64,000 bases of DNA, taken from Enoplolaimus lenunculus. Taxonomy: Eukaryota > Nematoda > Enoplea > Enoplida > Thoracostomopsidae. Shown one piece after another: positions 34,829-49,300 of the stretch (within the stretch, counting starts at the first letter, position 1; each line of letters opens with the position of its first letter). The translations under genes were made by a program, and so were the position numbers. Under the pieces are notes generated by a model, which ran no database searches, was not told the origin of the DNA, and saw only the letters and a program-made list of their open reading frames with translations. The DNA is taken from assembly GCA_030248215.1 (NCBI GenBank), contig JASANG010004012.1:1-64000 (forward strand), in the 5' to 3' direction.

Positions 34829-36534
34829 TTATCGTAAATTATAGACGCGTAGATTAGAATAAATGCCGTATCTAACATTTATTTTGGGCTCTGTATTTAA
34901 TATTTTTAGACAATACGTATAACCAACGTATTAAGTATATATTTATTATGAACAATGCAAAAACGAATTAAGTTTATTAAGAAAAAGCTCCAGGTATACA
35001 ACGTACGTGCAGCTAAATTTATTTTTACAGAGAACATTACTGGAGCATTAGGTTTTCATACGAATGTTACTGATAATGAAGCTTAAATTTGAAGCAAAAA
35101 TTTTCCCAACTAATGAACATGTAAATATATATTGACGTATTTATTTTGCTATTCTGTGCCTTCAACAACATTTGTGCGACTTTGGTTTGAAATGTGTCCA
35201 AAATATAAGCCACGGTTGATTTTTTGTAATGTTATTTGCCAGAATACGCTCGACTACAGTCCTGGTAAATGCTATTGTGCAATCAGGTACAATCTGTTCA
35301 CCTATATCACTATTGATTGTACATTGATTTCGGTTAACATGATCCATAATGTGTTTAAACATTACGTATTAAGTTGCACGTGTTTATCCTTGGAGTTACA
35401 CTGACTAAGCTGATTTAAGACCAAAATTTTTTACAAGCTACTATACTGAAAAAACCATACAAATCATGTATTAGTCACGGGCAGCCGTTTTCTGTGTCTG
35501 AAAACTTCTGTTGGACGCTTCTTAATGTTTGTATATTTATCAGAGTTGAAACTTCGCGAGCGTATTAATTTAATTTAACAGTATACTTCAATTGCATTAC
35601 AGTTATGGGTTTAGCGGGTGACTGCTGCATTTTCAACTAATAATAATTATTACAATCGGAAGGTTGAAATTTTGCGTTAGATTTTAAATGTCATAACAGA
35701 AGTTGTTTGCATTGTAACAAAATTCTGCGTCATTGATTCTCAAATCGAATTGGCATTTGATTTATCAGAATTCTAAGCTGATTCAAAATTAGTTATCATG
35801 TTTCGATGTTAGCGTTTTGGATATGGTAATTTAAACTTTGCCACCAATCAACCCAAGTCATGTATAAAATATTATGCAGTGTTTGCATTTTATTCAAGCC
35901 GTTTGCAAATACTTTTGTTGTAATCATAACTAAGTTGGCTGCCAAAATTTTGAATGGATGAAGAAAAAATCTGTTTACGTTGACAAGCAGCTTTGGTTTT
36001 TGCACACTAAATTCACTTCTCGCTTACGAATTGGCTGCTATTAATGGCCACCTGTTTCACTTATCTAACGTCGTATATATCTTACCAATCTAAATTACAT
36101 AGTTTTCATCTTAACATGGGAGTCTCAGAAACACAGTGTATAAAAATCATTTACAAAAAACGACGGCAAATTTATCAAGTTAATCGATATGTGAAGGCAA
36201 CTATAAAACAGTCATGTTTTACTTCGAATAGACGTCCTTAGCAAATCAGTCATAGGGAAATATAACAAAATTGAAATTTAATTACTGTATGAAACTTGAG
36301 CCGCAACAGATAACGGCAGACGTATCCATAATTAATAATCCTAAAAACAGTGTCTTTTTAGACTATGACGTACCGTTTCATTGTGATGGAAATGTAAATT
36401 TATGCTGTTCACTTGTCATTTTTTTAAATTTTATAATGGTTTTGGGTCAAGGCTTTTGTGTATATATTTGTATGATTTTTAATTTTGGAAAATATATATG
36501 CTAATTCCATCCATAATAACAGAGCTGTCCCGAG

Positions 36535-36640
36535 CAGAGATGGGCGGTCTCGGTGAAAAAAGCGAGACCGAAACCGAGACTCAACCTACCGAGACTGACT
36601 TTTGGTCTCGGTCAATTTTTAACTGTTACCGAAAATAAAA
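36535..36640. repeat. hAT-like family C tip (CAGAGATGGGC)
   Basis: CAGAGATGGGCGGTCTCGG followed by alternating GAGACCGAAACC / GGTCTCGGTC blocks. CAGAGATGGGC is a typical hAT tip. Related tips are at 62691 (inverse) and 63251. The far end of this copy was not found. Confidence 0.55.
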
Positions 36641-37164
36641 ATAAGAACCTGTTTGAATTGAAGAATTTTTAACATAGCGTAGACGTAAATGCGGATGACC
36701 CATTTTTACACGATGTCATAAATGTTTTAAACGCGAAAATGGAACTATTTGTGCTTTGTCACAATAAAATCAATGTGTTTTGTGTTTTCTTTCAAAAAAT
36801 AGAATTTTGATTAACCGGTGGGATTATTCTGTTTCTCAAATAGCTTTCGCTTTCTGACATGTTGGTAGGCGAAATACGCAAGTACTTGCGGGTTCCGGGC
36901 CAAAGCTGCGATACAAAGAAATCTTTTGTGATTTTTGCTTAAAGTTTCGTTTCCAAAAGCACTTATGTATACTTAAAAGCCTAAAACCTTTGCGTAAAAA
37001 TCCTGTACATAATCCTGGTTCTGATCCGTAACTGTAGAACGGCTTGATTTCAGTTGGAGACTAGATGCGTAAGCCTACAGATGTGATCTACAAGTTCTAC
37101 ATCGCACCGCAGTTGCGGCCCATCTGGATCTATAAAACAGTGGGTTTAGATTCTAGATTACAAT

Positions 37165-37625
37165 TTTTTGCTTAGGCATAAGAACACATCTTTGCAACGC
37201 TTAGGCTTAGGAATACACGTTATCTACTGTTATGTCCCGAAAAGTAATATTGGCCGCAGTTGCAGACGCCGTGGCTGGATCCAGACCGAACCTAATTTTC
37301 GGTGGCTATCCGCCCCCCATCGGAGCCACAGAAACAACACTCCAGGAACAACAGATAAGTGCTCGCCCAGCTACGGTCAGGCTGGAGCCGAGTAACCAAC
37401 CACTACCTGGCGTGAATCAAACCCGGGCATCTAGGGTAGCTGCCCGGACTGCAACGAAACACCGCATGATGTTCCCCACTTATTCCGATGTCCAGGAAGA
37501 CTAACACGCGGACAGTGATAGAGCTCTGGAACCGGCCGGACAAGGTTACTAACCACCTGGGCCTTGAGACGAACGTTGATGAACGCCTAGTGATGCTACA
37601 ACAACAACATGGAAATATATAAAAT
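37165..37625. repeat. Unclassified GC-richer repeat ending in ACAACAACA
   Basis: Opens with TTAGGCTTAGG hexamers. It is GC-richer than its neighbours (for example CCCGGGCATCTAGGGTAGC) and ends GATGCTACAACAACAACA, a simple tail like that at about 40980. Two short overlapping open frames (37168-37395, 37232-37504) match nothing I know. A short retroelement (SINE or LINE 3' end) is possible. Confidence 0.4.
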
Positions 37626-38186
37626 AATTTTATCTCAGGAAAAGTAAATTTTTACGAGCGATATTAATATAGGAAAGCATCTTGATAGGCTTCAAGCTTC
37701 TACGCTATCATACAACAAATCGTACGTTTAAAACACGGAATTTTTGGTAATTTGTAGTTAACGGAAACAGACTTCACTTTAAACGATACGGATATATTCA
37801 CAGTTACACTCTGGTGGCAATCATTGTTATTTGGATCAGAATTGTGACTTGTTTTGCAGTTAAAAACTATACTCATCAGTTGCAATAACAAATAACGATA
37901 TATGAAGGCTACCGAACCCAAAAAGCTGGAACTTCTTACTGACTTGCCGTATATCTTATTCACGTACACGGCAGCCACATAAAATACTATAACCACGTGC
38001 GGTTTATCTTTGAAATATGCGCAATTGAAATCGGTAGTGCCGCAATTTACGTTATCTGAAAAATTGTCAAAGCTATACAGAAGTCCGCCAGAAACTCCAG
38101 TTATGTTGCTCAAAAACGCGTCGTTTAATGTGCACTTGGTGTATGTGTCCGTCACTTTAGTTGCCACATCTTTGAATTGGAACGTA

Positions 38187-38336
38187 CACTGCAAAAAATG
38201 GTGAGTGAAATGGACTCTCCGAAATAATTCATTGAGTCGAATTTTACGCTGTCGGAGTCGAATTTTGACTCAGTTTGTGTAATACGAAAAATCCTATTTC
38301 TGAGCGAATCAATTTGACTCACCATTGTTTGTAGTG
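38187..38336. mobile_element. Short MITE with TA flanks (150 bp)
   Basis: CACTGCAAAAAATGGTGAGT at the left is mirrored by ACTCACCATTGTTTGTAGTG at the right, and TA flanks each end. Consistent with a Tc1/mariner-type MITE. A weaker relative starting CACTGCAAAAAATAG is at 39077. Confidence 0.65.
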
Positions 38337-40302
38337 TATAGCTATTGACCGAGAGCCAGCTCAGCATAGTGAAAATGAAGCGACTTACCGGACAAACTTT
38401 CACTGGGCGACGGACAGTTTCTTGGGACACTGGTTTTGGACATCAATCCATATTTCAATGAATTCAAGTTTCGATGATTCAAAATTTATATACATGTGTG
38501 TCCCATGACTTGCGTAAGATTTGGCGTAGTATTTATTATAAGACAGCAAATCAAACGGCTTTAGGTTTGATTTTATTCAATTCGGTGCGTGTATTAAACA
38601 ACTGTTGTAATTTTAACAGCATTTTATCTAGAGGTGGAGCCATTGCATTCATTTTCCGTCTAATTTCTATATCGACAGCTTTTCCACAAACTGTGTAAAC
38701 GACAATGTTTTTAACAAGACATATTCTTCACGAGCTTATAAGTAACAGCGTCCGAATCGTGCTCGTGTAAACTCCACGATTTTATTACCGGGACCAAGAT
38801 TCCGGTTGCAGCCTTTGGCCATGTAAAGATCATGGGCGCAACGTTTTCTGAGATTGTACTGTCCCGCCCATGTTCTTTACATTGGTTCACCCTTTTAAGT
38901 CTGTAGAAAATCATTGTAAAAAATAGACAACACCAACACAATCGGAGGCCCGCCTCCGGCAACAATGATAGAAGCAAAATATGCTATTACCTAACAGCAC
39001 ACACAAAGAAACCCTGACGCATGCCCTTTACTTGATAAAACGGAAAACATAGAATAATTATAATCAGAAAAGTGTACACTGCAAAAAATAGGCTTTTCGG
39101 GACTCTCTTGCATTAACCATTTCACACACTATTAATATCTGAAATACAAGACATTAATGTCTTGATTTTGTGTGCAGCGTTATATCAGCAACGGGTAAAA
39201 CGTCGAACAAATGGCGCAGCAGCCAATACTCAGGAATTAAAGGTCGTACTATATCGAGATAAAACACTCGCTGTCACCATTATTATGCATTGTACAATAT
39301 GTTGGCAGATGATATTTAAATAAGTTAAGTTTAAGTCCGAAGCGCTCGTTTGCCGAACACCCCGGGTTTTATTAAAAGGATAAACCACATTTACATCAAC
39401 GAAAGCAATTATATAAACCAAAGAAGGCAACAACATATTATCATAACATAACAAAGGTCCTTGAAAATTACCCATTATTCTACTCTGCTTGCAAGGATAT
39501 TATTCAGAGCAAATATGTTAAAAAGCACACAAGAAACCTAGTTTCAAAAACAAACTACAAATCAGGTACGCTGAGAAAAAGACATTCGAAAACCCAGCAT
39601 GCTATCATTCTGTCGGGTTATTGTTCCAAAAACCTTAAAAAAACATTCTTCTTTTAGATACAGCTAACCGGAATTCCGGTTCCGACATTATTTTCCGGTC
39701 TGGTAAAATTTTATTGGAATTGAAAATCCGTGTAGTTATTTCTGCATGTGGAAATTAAGCATTTTACAAAAAATGACGATAAAAATAGAATAGATAAAAT
39801 TTACGGCTGACCGCGAGACATTAATATCCTTGGCTGTCCCGTTGAATATTACAGGATGTGCAACAGTATACTGCTTAGATGAAACACAGTTTTTATCGGG
39901 AGTGTTCCATGTTTGAGGGGCGAACCATTTTTTCACAGGACTATAACAGAGTCAGCTTAAGCTCTAAACTAATTTTTTTGCATAGGCTTAGTCATAGTTA
40001 TTGTCTTATCCTTACACGAACGTTTAAGCTTAAGCTTAGGAATATGTTTATACTACTGTTACGGCCCTTGAAGCAACATATGTAGGACAACTAAACCGAA
40101 TCGACTGCAGTTTTTGAAAGAACTCGAGCCAGTTGCACATGAACTTTTTCAATAATGTCGTTGTATTCTTGCTGACTGAATTCTGGATTGTGTTTGTTTC
40201 AGAATTTTAGTCCAGTAGTTTGATCTGTAAAAACTGCAACCGTTGCTGATACAGTATGTGAGAAAAATGAAATTAAACAATAAATCTACGGTCATGCGCG
40301 TC

Positions 40303-43300
40303 TTATTTTCGTCGATTCGGTTCGGTTTGCGTGGGTGGTGGTGGGACACCACGCCTATCCAGCTCATCCAAATACGTCTCAAGTTGTTTTTCACGTTCGT
40401 CAGGAAAGCACTCCAAAATCAAATAACGCTTATCATTCTGAAACAAATAACAATTAAGTATTTATAAAATTTTATATCGCAGAAGTCGATGATCGGACTG
40501 CATACAGAATTGCAAAGTAATATTTTTAAATCAAGTACACATTAGCAATAAATAAAAATATATCCCAAGAATAACAACTCACAATTATACAAATTAAACA
40601 CCTTACTGTGAGAAGTTCGTGATTTAAACTTAAGCCTGTATCCTGTATCGCCTGTATAGTTCTTTCCTCGATGTATGCGTATCGCTCTGATTTAGTAAAA
40701 CGCGGCCGGTAAATGTTTATTATAAATCCCAACCCGCAACCCGTATGACACAAAATACCCAAGATTAAGGCCAACAAATCACAGGTTATGCAATTTAACT
40801 GGTAACCCGAGCCGGAATCCTTAAAGCCGACGTCTGAATCTGATTTAATCCAGCCACTGGCTTTACCGTACCCAATACTTTTGCCGTTTTCCAGAATCCG
40901 TGCAATTCTAACCCCGTTAGCATTACACCCCGTTAAACCGTGTACTCTAACCCCGTTAGAGTTACACCAACATCCGGTACTACAACAACAACAACAATAC
41001 GCCGGAGACACTCATAATAAAGCACCATATTGGTGCTGACATAGCCTAGCTATGTCGTTATCCGCAAATCCAGCCAACTCCATACGCAATATTAATCAAT
41101 ACCGTCATACGGCCACGCAGGGCCCCAGGTAAGTTTACATTGCGGACACAGCCGCCATAGCATAGTTTTACCAATTTCTACGCCCTGTAGCAACGCCTAA
41201 GCCTAACTTAAGTTCTAAGAGAGACTAGGTGGAGCCAGGGACTCCCTTAAGGTGTGGTTTTGATATAGGGTTTTATTTTTAGTTTTAGTTTTTAGTTTGA
41301 AATAGGTTTAAGTGTGGCACAGCCACCTACACTTACCTCAAGTACGGCAATAATATCTTTCAAGTGCTGCTCGTTCTCCTGAATCATGGCCTTCGACCTA
41401 AAACAAAATGATAAATCTTAAAAAACAACCGCCTATCAATAATTCAATACATAACCCTATTCGTCACAATTCGAAGGTTGTTTCGACAGTGAATCATGCC
41501 AGAACTGTCTATACCTTTCTATAAATCAACACTCGTCTGTTACAGTTCGATAGTTTGTTTCATCGTTATTTATTATCCCAAAGACTGATGTAAACTATGG
41601 TGAATGGTTAAACAAATGCTTGCGGCATAATCGACCTCACCATAATAAAACGAAGCACGTAACACTTGCACTCTTAAAATTCATTGGGAACATTAAAAAG
41701 TTCGATAACAAACTTGTAAGTGATGATTTTCGTTTCTTTTAAAAGATCTCGAAACTCCTTCTTTGCAACCACCAGTTTTTCAGCCAAGTAATCGCGAAAT
41801 TCGCGTTCAATTCTCTGAAAACATACAAAAACTGATATTTTATATAACTAAGCAGTCTTAACTACAGGATGTGTGTAGTGTTGAAAGTAAAATTATAACT
41901 GTCAAATGTTTCCCTCTAATAACGTTGTTTTTCGAAATTTAATGAGGAAACACGGAATGTTTTAAAACTTTCACGACATAATACATACGTGTATGCTTGG
42001 CATTTCACCAGCTCAATCCGAGTTTGGGGCTCACTACGAAGGGATGGCCGTCGAAACTGTCGTCCAACCCCAAGCTCGATATGCCCCCCATTCAAGCCTT
42101 CATTTACCTTGAGTATCTTTTAGTCTTATAACTAAACTTTTTTGACGTCATATACTAAAATGGCGATATAAATTAAGTCGATTTCATTCGTATAGTACAT
42201 AAAGATTGATTACACTTCCGTGGATTATGAAAATTTAAAACAGAGCAACAACATAAACCGTAACCAATAATATTGCAAAAAAGAAAATAAAAACGAATTT
42301 TTCGGTGGCATGTATTTCTCGTTTTCCGGTTCCGGGAATTTTTTCGAATTCCGGTACCGGTAAATTGTAATTCCAGTTGCACCCTGTAATCCAGAAATCT
42401 GCGACTTTGTACCTTAACAAACTACATAACCTTTGCTTACTCGATCACTGGTTGAAAACTTTGTGTAGCGAGGATCATCTTTTATCTGTTTCCGAATATC
42501 TTTCCAACTGCTTGAAAGCGTTAACTGAATTTACAATATAACATAATTAATTGCAAAATTACATACATATAAGCACATTATATTCTTTACGTTACCGCTT
42601 CAGTTAAAAACGCTGCCTAGCAATAATTACCCAAACATTTTAGGTGTTGCTTAAAATATTATGCTGAGCAGCAAGCAGCTCAAAATATCAGCAATAGTTA
42701 CTCGGAGTCAATGAAAACGACGACATACATCGGTCAATTCGTCGAGTAACTGAAAGAAGCCTTCTTTCCGTTTTTTGTGCAACGATTTGATGTGATCATT
42801 GAATATATCTTCTTTTTTGTCTCGATCAATTAACTCAACCGATTCCCAACGGTGATCTTTTTTCAGCATGCGTTTGCAGTCTTTCCACGACAGGTCACTT
42901 TGTTTTACCTGCGTCAAAACGATAAATACTTTGTAAAATAAAGTAAGCAAATGCTGTTAGAATGAAGGACAGTGACAGAGACCGCGATAAGTATCTCGAT
43001 AACTGCACAATATAACCTGTAAGTAGCAATATTGCAGAAAGAAAAACTACTACGATCACTTCATCGCTAATAAAGCACTGCGTTGTGATCGCAATTACAC
43101 AAAAACTTTAAATAACCATAAATGGAACGGTATGCATTTTGTAGCAACATTTCTCCGCACCGATGAGCCCACTTTGTCCAATTGCGACGTTTGACTCTTA
43201 GATTAAAACTTAAAAACGTTGGTTTAAATCAAAGAACAAAACTACACAGCAACGTCAAAGTATGTACCAAATCTGCTAACAACGCTCGGAATGCTTCTTC

Positions 43301-46300
43301 AGCTTCCTGGAATTTATGTCTTTCCATTTCTTTATCGCGATCGCGTAGATGTCCTTCTAAACTCTCTGCGACTTCCTATAAACATGAAATACGGCGTTTA
43401 GTTAGAAAACGAAAAAAATTGACTAAGGTAGCAGCCGGATTTAATGACATTTTCAAACCGACCTCTAAAGCACTCAAAAGGCTATCAAACAGCTGTCACA
43501 TATATCGGTTGAATGTGACACAGTTTAAAAGCATTCGGATCCCGAAACCTAGGGGCAAAACTTTCACCGAAAATGAAATAGGGTGTAAACCTAATAACAC
43601 GTCGAAATCACTATTTTATCTAGCCTTTTGTCTCATAGACATATTTCAATAAACAATATTATGTTAATTTCAAATACATAAATAATGTACTATGGAATTT
43701 ACTAAGCTGTGACATTTAAACTAAAATTAAATAAAGCTGATAATTTACAACAAAATGTAAACTGAAAGCAGTAAAAAAATACAAATCCATTCCAAAAATT
43801 GAAAACTTCAAATTGATTTGTGACATTCGGTATTCGGTAGGTTTATATTGATTTTGAAACTGGAACCAATTAGCGATTTTCGCACTATCTCAAATCGCAC
43901 AGTGAAAATACCCGGCCGAACCTTACCTAACAGTAGGCTTATACTTTGTCGCTTTCCTACGAACAAAATAGGACAATATAATCCAAACCTTTTCTCGCTC
44001 CATTTTTGCAAGTTCTTCCCGGCGTTCACGTTCCTTTTCTTTGCGTTTATCATGCTCCTCGTCTTCGGATTCCTAATTAGTAAAATAATATAACTAAGTT
44101 ACACCCAATACAACGTTAATACCACTAAAACTTTGAATATGTGAGTACGACAAACGTAGTCAACCGCAAAGAGCCTGACTGAACGGACGTATATCACATG
44201 TAACATAACATACATTACAATGAGATCTGCATAAGTAACAACGATTTATATCACCATTAATGAAATAAATGAATTGTAAAATTTTGGTTAATAAAACTAC
44301 TTGAATCACAAGCTCACACACAACCATACTGAATATGGACGCCAATTAATCCAAGCCCCCCCACTCACAATTTACAATTACACTGGCCAAATTGTTTACG
44401 TACCTCCATCGGTTGTGGCGGAGAGTCTTTATCTTTCTTGTCATCATCGTCTGCATCATTACAGCCAGCAGATGGTGATTTTGTTGCTCGAGACGAAGGA
44501 AGCGTTGCAACAAAGTCGCGAAACAAATCTTCGCGATGGGACGAACTTTCAACACCGCGGTAACGCGAATCGGTTTCCAGCGATTTTTTACACTCTGACC
44601 AGCGCGATTTACGTGTCCATGAACTCGCATGTTCCTTTAGCATTTCCATAAATTCAGCTTTACGCTAAAAATGTACACATAACAATATAAAACATATACG
44701 TTTCAGCATAATAAAGTTTAATGGACTTTAGTTTATACTATAGACTGGCCAACATGAAACCAGTCACTTGCAGGCTAATATATATGCAGCATGTATGCTT
44801 CATACCAGAGCTCATATTCTCAAATGTGTATAGCACCTATGACCAGTTGTGCCAAATTTCGACCATCACCATTCACTGGTTCAATTGTTACAACACCTAT
44901 AAATTTTGCAACATTCGAACCAGTGAATGGTGAGATTCAAAATCCATCACATTCTTCGTAATTGATTTGTGCTATACGCATTTGGGATTATGGGCTCAGA
45001 ATTAATCAGCCTCGTATTTCGAATTAAGCGCAAAGACTACTCATGATTGCATGTAACGTCAAAAACGCGAGGTGTTTGACTGTTGAGTCACAAAACCGTG
45101 TCAAAATATGCATCATCACTTTGCAAATGCCTGTGTTATGATACAAGACAATCAGCTGGAAATAAAAGCACAATGTAGAGCTTTTATCCACACACCGTAG
45201 TGCAAGCTATACATTTACCAGGGATGTCATGGGGTATGAAGTATTTATAACCCCGCCTTACCCCATCCCGCGAGAAATTTCCTGGTGATCCCCGTCGGGA
45301 TACCAATGAGAATCTCGCAACCGCGGCACAATTTCTGAGCGAGCTAGCAGTCATGTAGGCTTTGAGACAGATACTACGACAATCTGTCACCCATCTCGTT
45401 GTTACTTTACACTGATTAGGTGGGTTTTGAGATTACTTCAAACATGGGGAACATAACCCCCTTGACATCCCTGATATTTTACAGCCCCCAAATCAACTCA
45501 AACAAACAATTTTTCGGGCATGAAATTTGTTTGTCTTTCATAATCAATCTCATTACGCACCATATTTACAAACACGACCTTCTTATTAAACACCAATATC
45601 AACACATCTAACAAATGTTAGATAAAGACCCATGGGAAACAAACGGGGTATGACATGGCACAACCAGAGTGCAGCCGGTATTCTGGTTCCGCAACACAGA
45701 AAAACTCCAGTATTTTTCGGCCGTATTTTCAAGTATTCGAGGTCACTGACTTTTGACCTATTCAGTAAAAGCACGATGCACTATAAATATATATACTTTT
45801 TGTTCACAATCCGGTTCTGCTTCTGGTTAAAAAATCAGGTATTAGTATATCTTCCTGTTCTATTTCCATCCTACAGTGTTGCATGCCGGATAAGCATCTA
45901 ACGGAAAGCGGGAATCAACGGTTGACTAAGCTTGGCGTACCTCAGTACATGAAGTGTACCGCAAGTTTACAAGATTTTGTCGGAAACGGAATCAAATTTT
46001 TCTGTCGGAACCGGAATCGGAATCAAGTTTTAGTAATTCTATTAAAAAGTTGAAGGTGTATGACTTTTAACTTTTATTGCAGTTTGCCTGGTTCCGTTAC
46101 TGTTCACAGTTTCAGTAAAAATTGTTTATATGGTTGACGGAATACACTAACAACTCGGAATACTTACTATGAAAAACAAACAAAAAGTTGCAAATGAATG
46201 AAACAAAACGAAACAAGCAAAATCTAAGTTCAATCATTTTAAAAACTCATAACCAAAAAATCAGAATTCCGGCATCGGAACAGCTGTCAGTCGGAATCGG

Positions 46301-49300
46301 AAGTCGAATTTTGCCGGAATTTTTGCCGGAATCGGAATTCCGATGGAACCCTGCAAAACATATTAATAATATAATAACTATAACGCTTATTTCAATATAC
46401 CTTTCTAAGCACAATTGCTTAAGTACGCCATAACATCAGCCTTCAGCCAAACATAAGAATGACTGAAAGTCGCTTAAAACAGAAACGTTTCAACCAACAG
46501 TCGAAGTGTCGTGACAAAATCACACATTACTGACATTAATGCTAAAATGAGTTTACAGTCAACCGAATGTGTCACTTGTACTGCTTTGCGAGAACCCTCC
46601 AAATACTTTGACAATAAACATACAAATAACTTTACGCTCAGTTTAATGTAATCCTAAATTTAATAGGAATAAAATGTGCGGTACTTTTTAAAATTCAAAA
46701 CAAAGTTGCAAGTAAGCTCGTGGATACAAACTTGACTATTTGCCAAAAACCACAAGGCAACATTACAGTTTTTGAACATAAATAGGCCTTCAGGGTCACA
46801 AAATCTCTTAAACTTATGTTTTCAATGCTGAAGTTGCGTATTTAATTCGAATGTAACAAAGACGCAACATAATGACGTTATGCATCAGAACAAATTTGCC
46901 AACTACTGCAACTGTAACTATACATGGTCAGTGTCGTCAGAATCCATTTCGAACAATATCTTTTACAAACTACATGCAAAATATGCAATGTAGCTATAAT
47001 TTTTTTGCTTCTACTGTGAACAGTACCAGAAATGTAACACACGCTGTTGCTTGATTTAGTGACAGGGATCAACCGGATATTAATTTTACCGGATATCGGA
47101 ACCAGAGCAGACATTGTAAGGTAAGCAAATATTAAATTTAAAAATCTCAATGCAATTTTCTAACACATTTAATTATCCTTAACAGTACAATTGACATTAT
47201 GACGTTAGAGGGTAGAATGTTTAAGAACTTTTTTTATTAATATTCGAGCGTTTTTGCTGCGTAGCTTTGCTTTTGATTATGATTCAAAGATTTTTACGCG
47301 CATATGGACCATGCTTACTTAATCTGCCCATTGACACAAAAAGACTAGGAATCATTGCCTAAAATTTTAGTTACACGATGCGAATAATTTTGATAAGCAA
47401 GCCGAAAATTTTGTTTAAGTTGTCTTTTCATAATATTTTTTAGAAGCTGGGACTAAAAAAACAAGTAATAGCAATTGATGGGTATCGAATACTTTTTCTG
47501 AACACGCTTGCTTCAGAACAATGATATTGCCTAAACCCCTCACAACACCAGACCCGGATGCGACAAACCAAGGTTTTCACACATTCCGAGTGCTAACATA
47601 TTGCGATTTTGTTAAATTCGACTGCGAATCCGAACATTGAGATTGCTGATGCAATACGCTGAATACATTTTAGAAGGTATCTTTACCATCGTAATTTCCT
47701 AGTAGTCTGTAAACATGTTTTTGGGCAGAACGGTTCAGACAGATGTTTCATGGGAAAGATCGGCCTAGGCGTATGTTTCCGGGGAGAAAGAATCGATGGG
47801 TGAAATATCGGCCTGTTAAATCGAGTATCCGGTCGATCCCACTTAGTGGTAACAGGCAGCACCAACCAAATTACTGAGAATGTATCGAAGCTAATCCATT
47901 TCCGCGCAAACTTACAGCTTTACTCGGTACATAAGACGAACGAGTCTCAGGTCATGGATACGGAATTGAACTAAATTTTCTGGTCTCGATAATATCGCCC
48001 GCGTGATCGTTTGAAGTATCGCACCGCGAATTCTTCGAGAAAAACGCGTAACGGCCGATCTAAACGATGTCACCGCATAGCGTTGGAAGCTAACAAAACT
48101 TCCCTTTTGATATGAGGGGGACGCACAGGCATTGAATTTCACATTGTAGTCATACCCTGTCTGCGTCCACATACCCCCAGGATTTAATTAATACTTTTTT
48201 GCTCGAAAGCAAAGAATTAAACTAGTCACTACTAACGCAACGTTACGATTCAATCAGAGAATTTGTATATACTTTGCACAACATAACAAAGAAAATAAAT
48301 TCTCTTAACAATAATTAATTACAACGCTGCCAAACTACACTGAAAAGGTTTGTCAAGTTTCTGTTTCGCTAATCAAATCAGCTTGGTGCAGTACAGCGTT
48401 TATACAAATCAATTTTTATCTTAAAACATCTATCGCGTTACTCGAAACATCACAGTTTACTCAGTTTCGACGAGCTTTTTATTTTATTCATACGAAATAC
48501 ACAAGCTCAGCACAGTAACTGCCAAGCCGATTTAACGATATATATCGTCCCGGCAAAAGCTCTATATCTTCGTTGATTTCAGTACAGGTGCACAGTCGGC
48601 ACACATAAATGCCAGATGTAGATATTAAAATAGGTGTAGATATTCTGTTTGTTGCTATGTTACGTGTTCAAATATGACGAACAAACTCTACAGATCTGGC
48701 TGGTTTGTGCTGTTTATGTACAAGACTTGGTTTAAATAAACAAATAACAAACCCGTACGGCAAGCACACCAGTCTACGTTAACTGATTTCTTTGTCTAGC
48801 AAGCAAGTACTAAAACTATACTGCTCATAATGTGAAGACCGTTATTCGTCTGAAAAAGCTTACGTGTTAAATACTAGCAACAGCTGACGGTCTCTAACGA
48901 AAGCCATTGGTAATCCAATCAAAATCTAATGAAAACTGTTGGTAGTCAAAAATGAATTCAATATTTTTTGTGCCAACATTAACGATATTTTAAATTCCTG
49001 CGTGTCTAGTGAAATGAAGATACGAAAATTAACAGGGTCGGTATATACTATCTATCCATATGCTTAGAGTATTAAGAACACTTACCTGACTTACTTTCGT
49101 GTCAATGTTTACGTTAATGTTTCTATGCGCTATTCATTTGAATTCATTTGTCAGTGATAAAATAATGAAGCGTTTTCTCTGGGAGATTCCATAATATACA
49201 ATCGTGTATGTAAAATGGGTTTGCAGCCCCTACATTTAAAAACAACATAACCGCTCCCTATCAGTATATTGTGTGATACGGATGCTCACGCTAGTATAGT

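Larger units (their letters stand above)
33830..40300. other. Convergent intergenic region between G-beta and TCERG1
   Basis: About 6.5 kb between two 3' ends. Contains a family F MITE (34.6 kb), a family C tip (36.5 kb), an unclassified GC-richer repeat (37.2-37.6 kb), a TA-flanked MITE (38.2 kb), a possible related element (39.08-39.18 kb), CCGG-rich family A debris (39.66-39.73 kb) and CTTAGG-type hexamers (39.99-40.04 kb). No gene is recognised. Confidence 0.5.
40303..44664 (-). other. TCERG1 FF3 to FF6 exons and C-terminus
   Basis: FF3: exon 44664-44404 ([27 protein letters not shown]). Charged linker: 44072-43989. FF4: 43375-43268 and 42908-42729 ([28 protein letters not shown]). FF5: 42908-42729, 42524-42441 and 41814-41714 ([27 protein letters not shown]). 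FF6: 41814-41714, 41397-41337 and 40437-40303 ([50 protein letters not shown]). The protein ends TEPNRRK. Confidence 0.93.

Noticed and set aside
40526-41011. 161-codon minus-strand open frame
   Set aside because: Starts in an ACA/Cys run and has no domain; lies in a TCERG1 intron within repeat-like sequence.
47683-48172. Two minus-strand open frames of 60 and 86 codons
   Set aside because: No motif, no splice context, inside a large TCERG1 intron.
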